Source of the DNA: Prorocentrum cordatum
Lineage: Eukaryota > Sar > Dinophyceae > Prorocentrales > Prorocentraceae
Length of the DNA stretch: 64,000 nt
Direction: 5' to 3'
NCBI GenBank assembly: GCA_963575745.1
Contig: CAUYUJ010003961.1
Span: forward strand, 10,001 to 74,000
Shown here: positions 49,163 through 61,480 of the stretch, in pieces
How the letters are laid out: each line of letters opens with the position of its first letter
Numbering within the stretch: the stretch's first letter is position 1
Program-made: the position numbers and the translations under genes
Notes under the pieces: generated by a model
Databases searched by the model: none
What the model was told of the DNA's origin: nothing
Seen by the model: the letters and a program-made list of their open reading frames with translations, nothing else

Positions 49163-50797
49163 ACCTAACAGCGAAGACTGATAGGTTTCTAGTAGTGTCA
49201 AAAGAGCTCACAGATCACTCCACAGGGGGGTCCGGGCAGGTGTTGGGAGTTGCCGGGCGGGCCTGTGCCGGCCTCGTTTTTCACCAACAGTCACACACTT
49301 CGTGCTCTTCGACTTCCCAGAACTCCATTCCCAGGCTCATTCTGAATGACCGGATGCAACAGTCACACACTTCGTGCTCTTCGAGATCCAGAACGCCATT
49401 CCCGGGCCACATTCTGGAGGGCCGGATGCAACAGTCACACACTTCGTGCTCTTCGAGTTCCCAGAACTCCATTCCCGGGCCACATTCTGGAGGGCCCGAT
49501 GCAACAGTCACACACTTCGTGCTCTTCGAGTTCCCAGAATTCCATTCCCGGGCCACATTTTGGATGCCCGGAGCCAACTGTAGGCCACTTCCTGGTCTTC
49601 GAGTTCCCAGAACTCCATTCCCAGGCCACATTTTGAATGCCCGGAGCCAACTGTAGGCCACTTCGTGCTCTTCGAGTTCCCAGAACTCCATTCCCGGGCC
49701 ACATTTTGAATGCCCGTAGCCAACTGCTGGCAGTTTCGTGCTCTTCGACTTCCCAGAACTCCCATTCCTGGACCACATTTTCAGCAGGGGCAAGAGCACG
49801 ACGAGGAGGAGGACGAGCAAGACCAGGAGGACGAGGACGAGCAGGAGCAGGACGAGGAGCAGGAGGAGCAGGAGAAGAAGGACGAGCAGGAGGAGGAGGA
49901 GGACGAGCAGGAGGAGGAGGACGACCAGGAGGAGGAGGACGACCAGGAGGAGGAGGACGACCAGGAAGAGGAGGAGGAGGAGGAGGAGGAGGAGGAGGAG
50001 GAGGAGGAGAAGGAGGACGAGGACGAGGACGAGGAGGAGGAGGACGAGGGACGAGGACGAGGACGAGAAGGAGGAGGAGGGGGAGGAGGAGGAGGAGGAG
50101 GAGGAGGAGAACGAGTACCCCAGGAGGAGGAGGAGGAGGCGGGAGGGATAGGTAGGGAGGAGGAGGAAGAGAGGAGAGAGAACACCAGGATAAGGAGGAG
50201 GACTAGCAAGAACAGGAGGAAGGAACAGGAGGACAGAACGAGGACGACCAGAAGAGGAGGAGGAGAGGGGAGGGGAGGTACCAGGAGGAGGAGGGGAGAG
50301 GAGGAGGAGTAGGAGGAGGAGAGGAGGAGGAGGAAGAGGAGGAGATGAGGACGAGAGGAGGGGAGGAGAGAGGAGACGAGGAGGAGGAGGGGGGGGTGGA
50401 GCGCCAGGAGGAGGAGAACGAGGAGACCACCAGGAAGGAGGAGGAGGAGGAGGAGAGGATAGGAGGAGGAGGAGAGGAGCACCAGCAGGAGGAGGAGGAC
50501 GAGCAAGACCGAGAGGAAGAGAACGAGGACGAGCAGGAGGAAGAGGAGGAGGAGGAGGAGGAGGAGGAGGAGCAGGAGAAAGAGGAGGAGGAGGAGGAGC
50601 AGGAGAAAGAGGAGGAGGAGGAGGCAGGCTGAGGCTGAGGCTGTGACTGCGACTGCCGTTGCCGCTGCGACTGTCATCGCGAATGCGACTACGACTGCGA
50701 GAACAGCAGAATTCTACAACTGGATTTTCATCTGAATCTTAAGGGAATGCTTTCAGATATGCTTCTACACATCGCTGTTAGGTTGCTTTGCCGGATT
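49163..50797 (+). mobile_element. ACCTAACAGCG element, copy B
   Basis: Ends at 49,163-49,174 and 50,772-50,783. Same head, ~72-bp minisatellite (units at ~49,290, 49,363, 49,436, 49,508, 49,580, 49,653 and 49,726), GGA/GAC core (49,790-50,630) and tail as copy A. Its right end meets the right end of copy C tail to tail with ~35 bp between. Confidence 0.75.
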
Positions 50798-50817
50798 ATT
50801 CATAATTTCGAAAAAAT

Positions 50818-51895
50818 ATCACGGCAAAGCAACCTAACAGCGATGTGTAGAAGCATATCTGAAAGCATTCCCCTTAAGATTCAGATGAAAATCCAGTTGT
50901 CGAATTCTGCTGTTCTCGCAGTCGTAGTCGCATTCGCGATGACAGTCGCAGCGGCAACGGCAGTCGCAGTCACAGCCTCAACCTCAGCCTGCCTCAGCCT
51001 CATCCTCAGCCTGCCTCAGCCTCAGCCTGCCTCAGCCTCAGCCTCAGCCTGCTTCAGCCTCAGCCTCAGTCTGCCTTCAGCCTCGCCTCAGCCTCAGGCT
51101 GCCTCAGCCTCGGCCTGCATCAGCCTCAGCCTCAGCCTCAGCCTGCCTCAGCATCAGCCTGCCTCAGCCTCAGCCTCAGCCTGCCTCAGCATCAGCCTGC
51201 CTCAGCCTCAGCCTCAGCCTGCTTCAGCCTCAGCCTCAGTCTGCCTTCAGCCTCGGCATCAGCCTCAGCCTGCCTCAGCCTCAGCCTGCCTCGGCCGCAG
51301 CATCAGCCTGCCTCAGCATTCAAAATGTGGCCCAGGAATGGAGTTCTGGGAACTAGAAGAACACGAAGTGGCCTACAGTTGGCTCCGGGCATTCGTTGGC
51401 TCCGGGCATTCAAAATCATGCCCAGGAATTGAGTTCTGGGAACTTGAAGAGCACGAAGTGGCCTACAGTTGGCTCCGGGCATCCAAAATGTGGCCCGCGA
51501 GTGGAGTTCTGGGAAATCGAAGAGCACGAAGTGACCTACAGTTGGCTCCGGGCATCCAAAATGTGGGCCGGGAATGGAGTTCTGGGAAATCGAAGAGCAC
51601 GAAGTGGCCTACAGTTGGCTCCGGGCACTCAAAATGTGGCCCGGGAATGGAGTTCTGGAAGGTCGAAGAGCACGAAGTGTCTGACTGTTGGCAAAAAGCG
51701 AGCACGGCTCTGTTCCCGGTTCTCCAGAATGTGTCCCGGGAATGGAGTTCTGGGAGGTCGAAGAGCACGAAGTGTGTGACTGTTGGCGAAAAACGATTCC
51801 CGGTTCTCCTTCCCGGCACCCGCCCAGACCCCCCTGAGGAGTCATGATGATGTCTTTTGACCCTACTAGAAACCTATCAGCAAACGCTGTTAGGT
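50818..51895 (-). mobile_element. ACCTAACAGCG element, copy C (inverted)
   Basis: Ends at 50,832-50,843 and 51,885-51,895. In reverse order it has the tail, a (CAGCCT)n core at ~50,968-51,315, six or so ~72-bp units and the head. The core is a different hexamer from copies A and B but matches copy D. The plus-strand frame across it is repeat translation. Confidence 0.75.
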
Positions 51896-51949
51896 AAACA
51901 TGTGGTGAGGCTGGAAAAAAAAACATCCGGATTCTATGCCCTGCTCTTT

Positions 51950-52130
51950 AAAACGGGAGGAGGAGGAGGAGGAGGAGGAGGAGGAGGTGGAGGAGGAGAT
52001 GGAGGAGATGGAGGAGATGGAGGAGATGGAGGATGAGGTTGAGACTCGTCGAATGGGTTTTGCTTGAAGGATGCAACCACAAAGGAGCAGGAGGAGGAGG
52101 AGGAGGAGGAGGAGGGGCAGGAGGAGGCCC
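51950..52130. repeat. (GGA)n tracts
   Basis: Two GGA-rich runs around a short unique stretch (~52,035-52,090). Confidence 0.85.
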
Positions 52131-52720
52131 GTCGGGAGCCGCTTGGGGCACTATGGGGAGCCTCCTGGGAGCTTCTTGGGGGCCTCTTGGAGGCCTCTTG
52201 GGGGGCCTCCCAGAGCCTCTTGAAGGCCTTTGGGGGCTTCTTGGGTGCCTTATTTGGCCGTCCTAAGGCGTTCTTGTCCCGTCCGACGCCGTCGGAATTC
52301 GTCCTGGGGACCTCTCTGAACCGACTTTGGCCCTCTTGGGGCGCCTGAGGGCCAGTCGTAGAGACCATCTTGGGCGTCTTGGAAGCCTCTGGGGCCATCT
52401 TGGGCCCTTCTTGGGGCCGTCTGGAGGGCCTCGTGGGCGATCTTGGTGCGAGCCAGGGGGCCTCTGCAAATGCCGAAATGTTTCAAAAACCGATCGGAAA
52501 TCCATGTTTTTGGCCTCTTCAGGCCTTCCTGGAGAACCTCTTGGAGGCCTCCGGGGCCGTTGTTGAAGCCTCATGGAGGCCTCTTGGAGTGTCTTGGGGG
52601 CCATCCTTGGCCGTCGTCGGTCGTCTTGGGCCGTTTTGGAGACGCCTTGGGGTCATATTGCGCTTTGTTGGGACCATCGTAGCTGTCTGTTGAGCCGTCA
52701 TGGGGGCTCTGGAGGGGGGG
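52130..52720. repeat. CTTGGG-rich short satellite, block 4
   Basis: Same family as the blocks at 16.5, 18.1 and 20.6 kb, with the spacer at ~52,466-52,515 (GAAATGTTTCAAAAACC). Confidence 0.75.
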
Positions 52721-52775
52721 TGTCGGCGTGGTGCCCCCCCCCCGGATCTCATGGGGGGGTTTCCCAATGTAATTC

Positions 52776-54570
52776 CCCAAACAGCTTGCTGAACACGGTG
52801 ATGTTGTGATAGAAACTAACTCCGGCCGAGGGAACGCGGAGCAGAGACATCCTCACAACAATTTAATTGTTTTGGCCGTTTCGCTTGAGACATCCTCACA
52901 ACTCTCGTTTCTGAGTTGGCCGGGATTGGCCGTTTCGCCTGAGACATCCTCGAAAAGTGGCGCTCCGGGACGCCGCGCAAGAGGTGGTCCGGGCCGTTTC
53001 GCTTGAGACATCTTCGAAACTCTGAGCCCCGAGGTGCCGTGCGAGAGGTGGTCCGGGCCGTTTCGCCTGAGACATCCTCGAAATTCTGAGCTCTGCGATG
53101 CCTTGCGCGAGGTGGTCTGGCCTGTTTCGCCTGAGACATCCTCGAAATTCTGACTTCGGAGATGCCGCGCGAGAGGTGGTCCGGCCCGTTTCGCCTGAGA
53201 CATCCTCGAACTTCTGAGCTCTGAGATGCCGTGCGCAAGGTGGTCCGGCCCGTCTCGCCTGAGACATCCTTGCAACTCTGAGCTCTCAGATGCTGCGCAA
53301 GAGGTGGTCCAGCCTGGGGGCCTAGAAGACCACATGTTACATATCCTCCATGGTACCCTGGGAGCCCCAGGAGGCCCCAGAGAGCTTCAGGAGGCCGCAG
53401 GACGCCCAGGACAGGCCCCAGGGGTCCCCAGGAGATTCCCAGGAGGCTCCCAGGAGGCCCCAGGAGGCCGCCTATCAGAACGTGTCAAGTTAATACGGTG
53501 TCGATTCGTTGATTTTTCCTGCTCTCGTGCCCCCCCCTCCATTTGGAGAGGCCCAAACGGCCACAGGTTAGATATCTCCCCTGGGAGCCCCAAGAGGCTT
53601 CAGGAAACCTCAGGTGGAGTTCAGGAGGCCACAGGAGGCCCAGGAGGAAGCTCCAGGAGGTCCCCAGGAGACCCCAGGAGGCACCAGGAGGCCGCAGGAC
53701 GCCCAGGACAGGCCCCAGGGGTCTCCAGGAGATTCCCAGGAGATTCCCAGGAGGCTCCCAGGAGGCCCCAGGAGGCCGCCTATCAGAACGTGTCAAGTTA
53801 ATACACATCCAGTGTCGATTCGTTGATTTTTCCTGCTCTTGTGCCCCCCCCCCTCCATTTGGAGAGGCCCAAACGGCCACAGGTTAGATATCCCCCCTGG
53901 GAGCCCCAAGAGGCTTCAGGAAACCCCAGGTGGAGTTCACGAGGCCACAGGAAGCCCAGGAGGAAGCTCCAGGAGGTCACCAGGAGGCCCCAGGAGGCAC
54001 CAGGAGGCCCCCGCAACTCGGAGCTCTGAGACGCCGCGCTCGAGGTGGTCCGGCCCATTTCGCCTGAGACTTCCTCGCACCACGTTTGCCCGAGACATCG
54101 TCGCAACTCTGGGGTCCGAGATGCCGCGCGCGAGGTTGTCCAGCCCGTTACGCTGGCGACATCCTTGCAATTCTAGGCTCCGAGATGCCGTTCGGGATGA
54201 AGAGGAGGTCGAGGAGGAGGAGGAGGAGGAGGAGGAGGAGGAGAAGGAGAAGGAGATGGAAGGGAGAAGGACGAGGCGGATGATGTGCATGAGGGAGCAG
54301 GCAGGAGGAGGTGGAGGAGGAGGAAGAGGAGGAGGGAGAAGGAAGGGAGTTGCAGGAGAGGACCTAACGGGAAGCGAGTGCGATGTGGACTTGTCAAAAC
54401 GTGTGCGAAAGATTGTCCGGCCTGTTTCGTTTGAGACATCTCTCCAATACTGAGCTCCAAGATGTCGCTCGCGAGGTGGTCTGGCCCGTTTCGATTGAGC
54501 CGTCCTCGCAATGCGAGGCTCGAAGATGTTGCGCGCGAGATGGTCTGGCCCATTCTGCCTGAGACGTTTC
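52776..54570. repeat. 64-bp satellite array, first composite block
   Basis: Begins CCCCAAACAGCTTGCTGAAC with GATAGAAACTAACTC. It then has ~64-bp units (GCCTGAGACATCCTCG, CTCTGAGCTCTGAGATGCCG, CAAGGTGGTCCGGCC). It continues with CCAGGAGGCCCC stretches and AACGTGTCAAGTTAATAC spacers at 53,479 and 53,787. A GGA-rich tract follows GCCGTTCGGGATGAAGAGG at ~54,187. A few more 64-bp units run to ~54,570. Confidence 0.85.
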
Positions 54571-54778
54571 ACAACCTCTCTCATTCCTTCTCCCGCCTCC
54601 CTCTTCCCACTTCCCGCCTGGTTCCTCTTCCCTCCTCCCTCCTCCCGCCTCCCGCCTCCCGCTGCTGCGCCTCTGCCTCTGCCTCCCCGTCCCCGCCATC
54701 GTCGTTTCTGCCGCCTCAGCATCCGTCATGCGCGCACTGCCTTCCGCCCTCCCCAGACATCCGACGTCACGATTTTTC
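54571..54778. other. Pyrimidine-rich gap between satellite blocks
   Basis: CCTCCCGCCTCCCG-type sequence. No gene seen. Confidence 0.5.
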
Positions 54779-57700
54779 CCCAAACAGCTTGCTGAACGGG
54801 GTGCTCTTATGATAGAAGCTAACTCTGGCCGAGGGAAGTCGGAGCAGAGACATCCTCACATAAATTTGATGGTCCGGGCCGTTTCGCTTGAGACATCCTC
54901 ACAGCTCTCGTTTCTGAGTTGGCCGGGATTGGCCGTTTCGCCTGAGACATCCTCGAAAAGTTGCGCTCCGGGACGCCGCGCAAGAGGTGGTCCGGGCCGT
55001 TTCGCTTGAGACATCTTCGAAACTCTGAGCCCCGAGGTGCCGTGCGAGAGGTGGTCCGGGCCGTTTCGCCTGAGACATCCTCGACACTCTGAGCTCTGAG
55101 ATGCTTTGGGCGAGGTGGTCCGGCCCGTTTCGCCTGAGACATCCTCGAAACTCTAACCTCGGAAATGCCGCGCGAGAGGTGGTCCGGCCCGTTTCGCCTG
55201 AGACATCCTCGAACTTCTGAGCTCTAAGATGCCTTGCGCGAGGTGGTCCGGCCCGTCTCGCCTGAGACATCCTTGCAACTCTGAGCTCTGAGATGCCGTG
55301 CGCAAGGTGGCCCGGCCTATTTCGCACAAGACATTCTCACAACTTTGAGCTCCCGGATGCCGCGCAAGAGGTGGTCCAGCCTGGGGTCCCAGAAGACCAC
55401 ATGTTACATATCCTCCATGGGACCCTGCGAGCCCGCCTGAGACATCCTCGAACTTCTGAGCTCTGAGATGCCCTGCGCGAGGTGGTCCGGCCCGTTTCGC
55501 AGAAAACATTTTCGCAACTCTGAGCTCTGAGATGCCGTGCGCGAGGTGGTCCGGCCTGTTTCGCACGAGGCATTCTCGCAACTCTGAGCTCCCAGATGCC
55601 TCGCAAGAGGTGGTCCAGCCTGGGGGCCCAGACGACCACATGTTACATATCCTCCTTGGGACCCTGGGAACCCCAGGAGGCCCCAGAGAGCTCCAGGAGG
55701 CCGCAGGACGCCCAGGACAGGCCCCAGGGGTCCGCAGGAGATTCCCAGGAGGCTCCCAGGAGGCCCCAGGAGGCTCCCTAACAGAACGTGTCAAGTTAAT
55801 ACACATCCGGTGTCGATTCGTTGATTTTTTCTGCTCTTGTGGCCCCCCCTTTATTTTGAGGGGCCCAAGCAACCACAGGTTAGGTATCCCCCCTGGGAGC
55901 CCCAAGAGGCTTCAGGAAACCCCAGGTGGAGTTCAGGAGGCCACAGGAGGCCCAGGAGGAAACCCCAGGAGGTCCCCAGGAGACCCCAGGAGTCACCAGG
56001 AGGCCCCCGCAACTCGGAGCTCTGAGACGCCGCGCTCGAGGTGGTGCGGCTCGTTTCGCCTGAGACTTCCTCGCAGCACGTTTCGCCCGAGACACCGGCC
56101 CGTCTCGCCTGAGATATCCTTGCAACTCTGAGCTCTGAGATGCCGTGCGCAAGTTGGTCCGGCCCGTTTCGCAGAAGACACTCTCGCAACTCTGAGCTCC
56201 CAGATGCCGCGCAAGAGGTGGTCCAGCCTGGGGGCCCAGACGACCACATGTTACATATCCCCACTGGGACCCTGGGAGCCCCAGGAGGCCCCAGAAAGCT
56301 CCAGGAGGCCGCAGGACGCCCAGGACAGGCCCCAGGGGTCCGCAGGAGATTCCCAGGAGGCTCCCAGGAGGCCCCAGGAGGCCCCCTATCAGAACGTGTC
56401 AAGTTAATACACATCCGGTGTCGATTCGTTGATTGTTCCTGCTCTTGTGCCCCCCCACCCCCATTTTGGGGAGCCCCGACGGCCACATGTTAGATATCCC
56501 CCCCTGGGAGCCCCAAGAGGCTTCAGGAAGCCCCAGGTGGGGTCCAGGAGGCCACAGGAGGCCCAGGAGGAAAGCCCCAGGAGGTCACCAGGAGGCGCCA
56601 GGAGGCACCAGGAGGCCCCCGCAACTCGGAGCTCTGAGACGCCGCGCTCGAGGTGGTCCGGCCCGTTTCGCCTGAGACTTCCTCGCAGCACGTTTCGCCC
56701 GAGACATCGTCGCAACTCTGGGGTCCGAGATGCCGCGCGCGAGGTGGTCCAGCCCGTTACGCTGGAGACATCCTCGCAACTCTGGGCTCCGAGATGCCCT
56801 GCGCGAGGTGGTCCGGTCCATCTCGCCTGAGACATCCTCGCAACTCTGAGCTCTGAGATGCCGTGCGCAAGGTGGTCCGGCTTGTTTCGCACAAGACGTT
56901 CTCGCAACTCTGAGCTCTCAGATGCTGCGCAAGAGGTGGTCCAGCCTGGGGGCCCAGAAGACCACATGTTACATATCCTCCTGGGACCCTGGGATCCCCA
57001 GAGGCCCCAGAGGAGCTTCAGGAGGCCCGCAGGACGCAGGACGGCCCCAGGGGTTCCGCAGGAGATTCCCAGGAGGCTCCCAGGAGGCCCCAGGAGGCTC
57101 CCTAACAGAACGTGTCAAGTTAATACACATCCGGTGTCGATTCGTTGATTTTTTCTGCTCTTGTGGCCCCCCCTTTATTTTGAGGGGCCCAAGCAACCAC
57201 AGGTTAGATATCCCCCCTGGGAGCCCCAAGAGGCTTCAGGAAGCCCCAGGCGGAGTTCACGAGGCCACAGGAGGCCCAGGAGGAAACCCCAGGAAGTCAC
57301 CAGGAGACCCCAGGAGTCACCAGGAGGCCCCCGCAACTCGGAGCTCTGAGACGCCGCGCTCGAGGTGGTGCGGCCCGTTTCGCCTGAGACTTCCTCGCAG
57401 CACGTTTCGCCCGAGACACCGGCCCGTCTCGCCTGAGATATCCTCGCAACTCTGGGCTCCGAGATGCCGTGCGCAAGTTGGTCCGGCCCGTTTCGCAGAA
57501 GACATTCTCGCAACTCTGAGCTCCCAGATGCCGCGCAAGAGGTGGTCCAGCCTGGGGGCCCAGACGACCACATGTTACATATCCCCACTGGGACCCTGGG
57601 AGCCCCAGGAGGCCCCAGAAAGCTCCAGGAGGCCGCAGGACGCCCAGGACAGGCCCCAGGGGTCCCGCAGGAGATTCCCAGGAGGCTCCCAGGAGGCCCC

Positions 57701-60005
57701 AGGAGGCCCCCTATCAGAACGTGTCAAGTTAATACACATCCGGTGTCGATTCGTTGATTTTTCCTGCTCTTGTGGCCCCCCCCCCCCATTTGGGGGGGCC
57801 CCGACGGCCACATGTTAGATATCCCCCCTGGGAGCCTCAAGAGGCTTCAGGAAGCCCCAGGCGGGGTCCAGGAGGCCCCAGGAGGCCCCAGGAGGCCTAC
57901 GCAACTCAACTCGGAGCTCTGAGACGCCGCGCTCGAGGTGGTCCGGCCCGTTTCGCCTGAGACTTCCTCGCAGCACGTTTCGCCCGAGACATCGTCGCAA
58001 CTCCGGGGTCCGAGATGCCGCGCGCGAGGTTGTCCAGCCTGTTACGCTGTTGACATCCTCGCAACTCTGGGCTCCGAGATGCCCTGCGCTCCGGTCCATC
58101 TCGCCTGAGACATCCTCGCAACTCTGAGCTCTGAGATGCCGTGCGCAAGGTGGTCCGGCCCGTTTCGCACAATACATTCTCGCAACTCTGAGCTCTCAGA
58201 TGCTGCGCAAGAGGTGGTCCAGCCTGGGGGCCCAGAAGACCACATGTTACATATCCTCCATGGGACCCTGCGAGCCTCAGGAGGCCCCAGAGAGCTTCAG
58301 GAGGCCGCAGGACGCCCAGGACAGGCCCCAGGGGTCCGCAGGAGATTCCCAGGAGGCTCCCAGGAGGCCCCAGGAGGTCCCCTATCAGAACGTGTCAAGT
58401 TAATACACATCCGGTGTCGATTCGTTGATTTTTCCTGCTCTTGTGGACCCATTTGGGGGGGGCCCAAGCAACCACAGGTTAGATATCCCCCCCTGGGAGC
58501 CCCAAGAGGCTTCAGGAAGCCCCAGGTGGGGTCCAGGAGGCCACAGGAGGCCTAGGAGGAAGCCCCAGGAGGTCACCAGGAGGTCCCACGAGGCCCCAGG
58601 AGGCCCCCGCAACTCGGAGCTCTGAGACTTCCTCGCAGCACGTTTCGCCTGAGACATCGTTGCAACTCTGGGGTCCGAAATGTCGCGCGCGAGGTGTTCC
58701 AGCCTGTTACGCTGGAGACATCCTCGCAACTCTGGGCTCCGAGATGCCCTGCGCGAGGTGGTCCGGCCCATCTCGCCTGAGACATCTTCGCAGCTCTGAG
58801 CTCTGAGATGCCGTGCGCAAGGTGGTCCGGCCCGTTTCGCACAATACATTCTCGCAACTCTGAGCTCTCAGATGCTGCGCAAGAGGTGGTCCAGCCTGGG
58901 GGCCCAGAAGACCACATGTTACATATCCTCCCTGGGACCCTGGGAGCCCCAGGAGGCCCCAGAGAGCTTCAGGAGGCCGCAGGACGCCCAGGGCAGGCCC
59001 CAGGGGTCCCCAGGAGATTCCCAGGAGGCTCCCAGGAGGCCCCAGGAGGCCCCCTATCAGAACGTGTCAAGTTAATACACATCCGGTGCCGATTCGTTGA
59101 TTTTTCCTGCTCTTGTTGCCCCCCTCTCATTTTTGGGGGCCCCGACGGCCACATGTTAGATATCCCCCCCTGGGAGCCCCAAGAAGCTTCAGGAAGCCCC
59201 AGGTGGGGTCCAGGAGGCCACAGGAGGCCCAGGAGGAAGCCCCAGGAGGTCCCCAGGAGGTCCCTGGAGGCCCCAGGAGGCCCCCGCAACTTCACTCGGA
59301 GCTCTGGGACGCGCGCTCCGAGGGTCCGTTCCCTTTTCGCTGAGACGTCCTCAGCGGGCCCTTCGCCTCGGACATCGTCGCAACTCCGTGGTCCGAGAAT
59401 GCCGGCGCGCGAGGTTTCCCAGCCCTGTTACGCTGGAGACATCCTCAACCCAAACCCGCACCCCCACCACAACCCCCCCCCACACAACCCACCCCCCACC
59501 CACGCAACTCTGGGCTCCGAGATGCCCTGCGCGAGGTGGTCCGGCCCATCTCGCCTGAGACAGACTCGCAGCTCTGAGCTCTGAGATGCCCTGCGCAAGG
59601 TGGTCCGGCCCGTTTCGCACAATACATTCTCGCAACTCTGAGCTCTCAGATGCTGCGCAAGAGGTGGTCCAGCCTGGGAAGCCCCAGGTGGGGTCCAGGA
59701 GGCCACAGGAGGCCCAGGAGGAAGCCCCAGGAGGTCACCAGGAGGTCCCAGGAGGCTCCAGGAGGCCCCCGCAACTCGGAGCTCCGAGACGCCGCGCTCG
59801 AGGTGGTCCGGCCCGTTTCGCCTGAGACTTCCTCGCAGCACGTTTCGCCCGAGACATCGTCGCAACTCTGGGGTCCGAAATGTCGCGCGCGAGGTGGTCC
59901 AGCCTGTTACGCTGGAGACATCCTCGCATCTCTGGGCTCCGAGATGCCGTTCGGGATGAAGAGGAGGTGGATGAGGAGGAGGAGGAGGAGGAGGAGGAGG
60001 AGGCA
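54779..60005. repeat. 64-bp satellite array, second composite block with higher-order units
   Basis: Starts with the same CCCCAAACAGCTTGCTGAAC head and ends with the same GCCGTTCGGGATGAAGAGG plus (GGA)n tail as the first block. The landmark CAGAACGTGTCAAG recurs at ~55,782, 56,390, 57,106, 57,715, 58,386 and 59,058. Higher-order units are thus ~608-716 bp and differ mainly by whole 64-bp monomers. A 59,450-59,500 CCCACCCC-rich insertion breaks one unit. Repeat translations only. Confidence 0.9.
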
Positions 60006-60585
60006 TGTTTTAACATGCCTTGCCAGCCCGCGCTGGACGGGCACGCAATCGACCTTGGAAACCGCAGTGGGTCTAAAAGCCCTGTTTGGGGATACTGCAC
60101 TCCGGCTATAAATTTATAGGATAAAGGAATATATATATATATATAAATATATATATCATCGAAAGGGAGTGTCGAAAAAAAACGAATGAGGACGATTGAA
60201 GACCGAGGGGAAGGAAGAGTTGGATGAGGAGGAGGAGGAGGAGGAGGAGGAGGATCCAGGATCAAACAAAGAACCAATGAGGAAGAGGAGGAAAAGGAGG
60301 AGGAGGAGGAAAAGGACAGAATAGAACGCGGAATGGGTAGGAGTGCGAAACGGAATGGAAGCAAACGCCGGAACAGGAAGGAGAAGCGAGGAGGATTACG
60401 AAGAAGACGAGAAGGAGAAGCGAGGAGGAAGGAGAAGCGAGGAAGGAGAAGCGAGGAGGAAGGAGAAGCGAGGAAGCGAGGAAGGAGAAGCGAGGAAGGA
60501 GAAGCGAGGAGGAAGGAGAAGAGCCAAGTGGAGCAGGGTGGAATGGAAAAGTGGGGAGGTGAGGAGTGGAGAGGGAGGCGGAATC
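60006..60585. repeat. (TA)n, GGA and AGGAGAAGCG minisatellites
   Basis: (TA)n runs at 60,131-60,158, GGA-rich tracts at 60,226-60,320, and AGGAGAAGCGAGGA units at ~60,380-60,520. The first ~110 bp are ordinary sequence with GCCAGCCCGCGCTGG. Confidence 0.75.
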
Positions 60586-60834
60586 ATGGGGAACATCCTT
60601 TTAGTCATTGTTTCCACGCTGTTCCTCGTCGCTCTCTTGATTCCGCTCTCTATGCGATGCTGCTTCCTGTGGTTCCTGCTCCTGCTGTTCCCCGCTCCTC
60701 CTGCACACTGCTGCCCCTTCCTCCGCAAACCATCCCACTGGGGGCTCTGGACACTGGACGCCAGGCTCTGGACACCAGGGGCTCTGGACTCTTTTTTGGT
60801 CCGCGGGTCGAGAGCGCACCTCTTCTGGTCGAAG
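60586..60834 (+). CDS. Candidate first exon with hydrophobic N-terminus
   Basis: From the ATG at 60,586 (MGNILLVIVSTLFLVALLIP) 83 codons run to CGAAG|GTAAGC, the clearest splice donor in the window. Two hydrophobic stretches near the start could be a signal anchor or membrane helices. The donor is in phase 0 and fits the acceptor at 61,480. The last ~15 codons (SFLVRGSRAHLFWSK) have the strongest coding look. An internal acceptor near 60,770 could make the exon shorter. Confidence 0.4.
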
Positions 60835-61097
60835 GTAAGCGGGCCGCGCGAAGCCTGAATTAGGTAGAGAAGGGGGGGAGGAAGCGGCGGAGCCTCAGAG
60901 CGAGGCCGAGAGGAAGGGGCTCTGGACACTGGACGCCAGAGTCTCTGGACACCGGTCGCCAGACCCCTGGCCCAGGCCCCGGGCCGGGGCCCCAGACACT
61001 GGACGTGGGAAGCCGGACGCCAGAGTCTGGGCCGGGCCTGAGCCCGGGGCCCCTGGCCCTTGGCGACCAAAAGGCCTTATTTGGGAGCGTGCTTCTT

Positions 61098-61300
61098 TAT
61101 TGCTTGGATTGCTTGGGACACAGTGGGCATTATAGCTCACCCCTTTCCTATAACGCAACGCCCCTCCCCCCCCCCCCCACAGCGCGCTCCGTGCCTTGCC
61201 GCCGTGCGCATGGCGGGGGGGAGGCGTTATATTATACCCCCCCTGGCCCCTGCCCCCCCCCTATAATGGCCATTATCGCCGAAAATAAAGAAACGCGCTC
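61098..61300 (+). repeat. Dispersed repeat with inverted GGCATTATAG ends, intact copy
   Basis: GGGCATTATAG at 61,125 faces CTATAATGGCC at 61,261. Inside, CCTATAACGCAACGCCCC faces GAGGCGTTATATTATA. Then CATTATCGCCGAAAATA and AGAAACGCGCTC. The same order occurs at 12,095-12,211 plus 13,781-13,862. It lies in the predicted intron 60,835-61,480. Confidence 0.65.
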
Positions 61301-61355
61301 TTTGGGGTCTCCCTTTTGTTCTTCGTGTCTCCCGCAGCGCGCTTTCTCGTTTTCG

Positions 61356-61480
61356 CCTTGTCGTGCCTCCTGGGAGGCCCTCGTCGTCACGGTTGGATTC
61401 GTCTCGAAACTTTGGCCAGAGGGCACCCCGCGAGGGAGGTCCGGGGAGCAGCGGCATCGGTGCCTCGTGGCTTTCCCCAG
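61356..61480 (+). repeat. Repeated intron 3' end, second copy
   Basis: Matches 19,305-19,429 and ends in the CTTTCCCCAG acceptor of the next exon. Confidence 0.55.

Noticed and set aside
47473-50677. Long Pro/Ser/Leu or Glu/Gly/Arg frames
   Set aside because: They come from GGA/CTC triplet cores and the 72-bp minisatellite in the ACCTAACAGCG elements.
52840-59950. Regular direct repeats with intervening sequence, CRISPR-like at first sight
   Set aside because: The repeats are contiguous 64-bp monomers without unique spacers, in a eukaryotic setting and with no cas genes.
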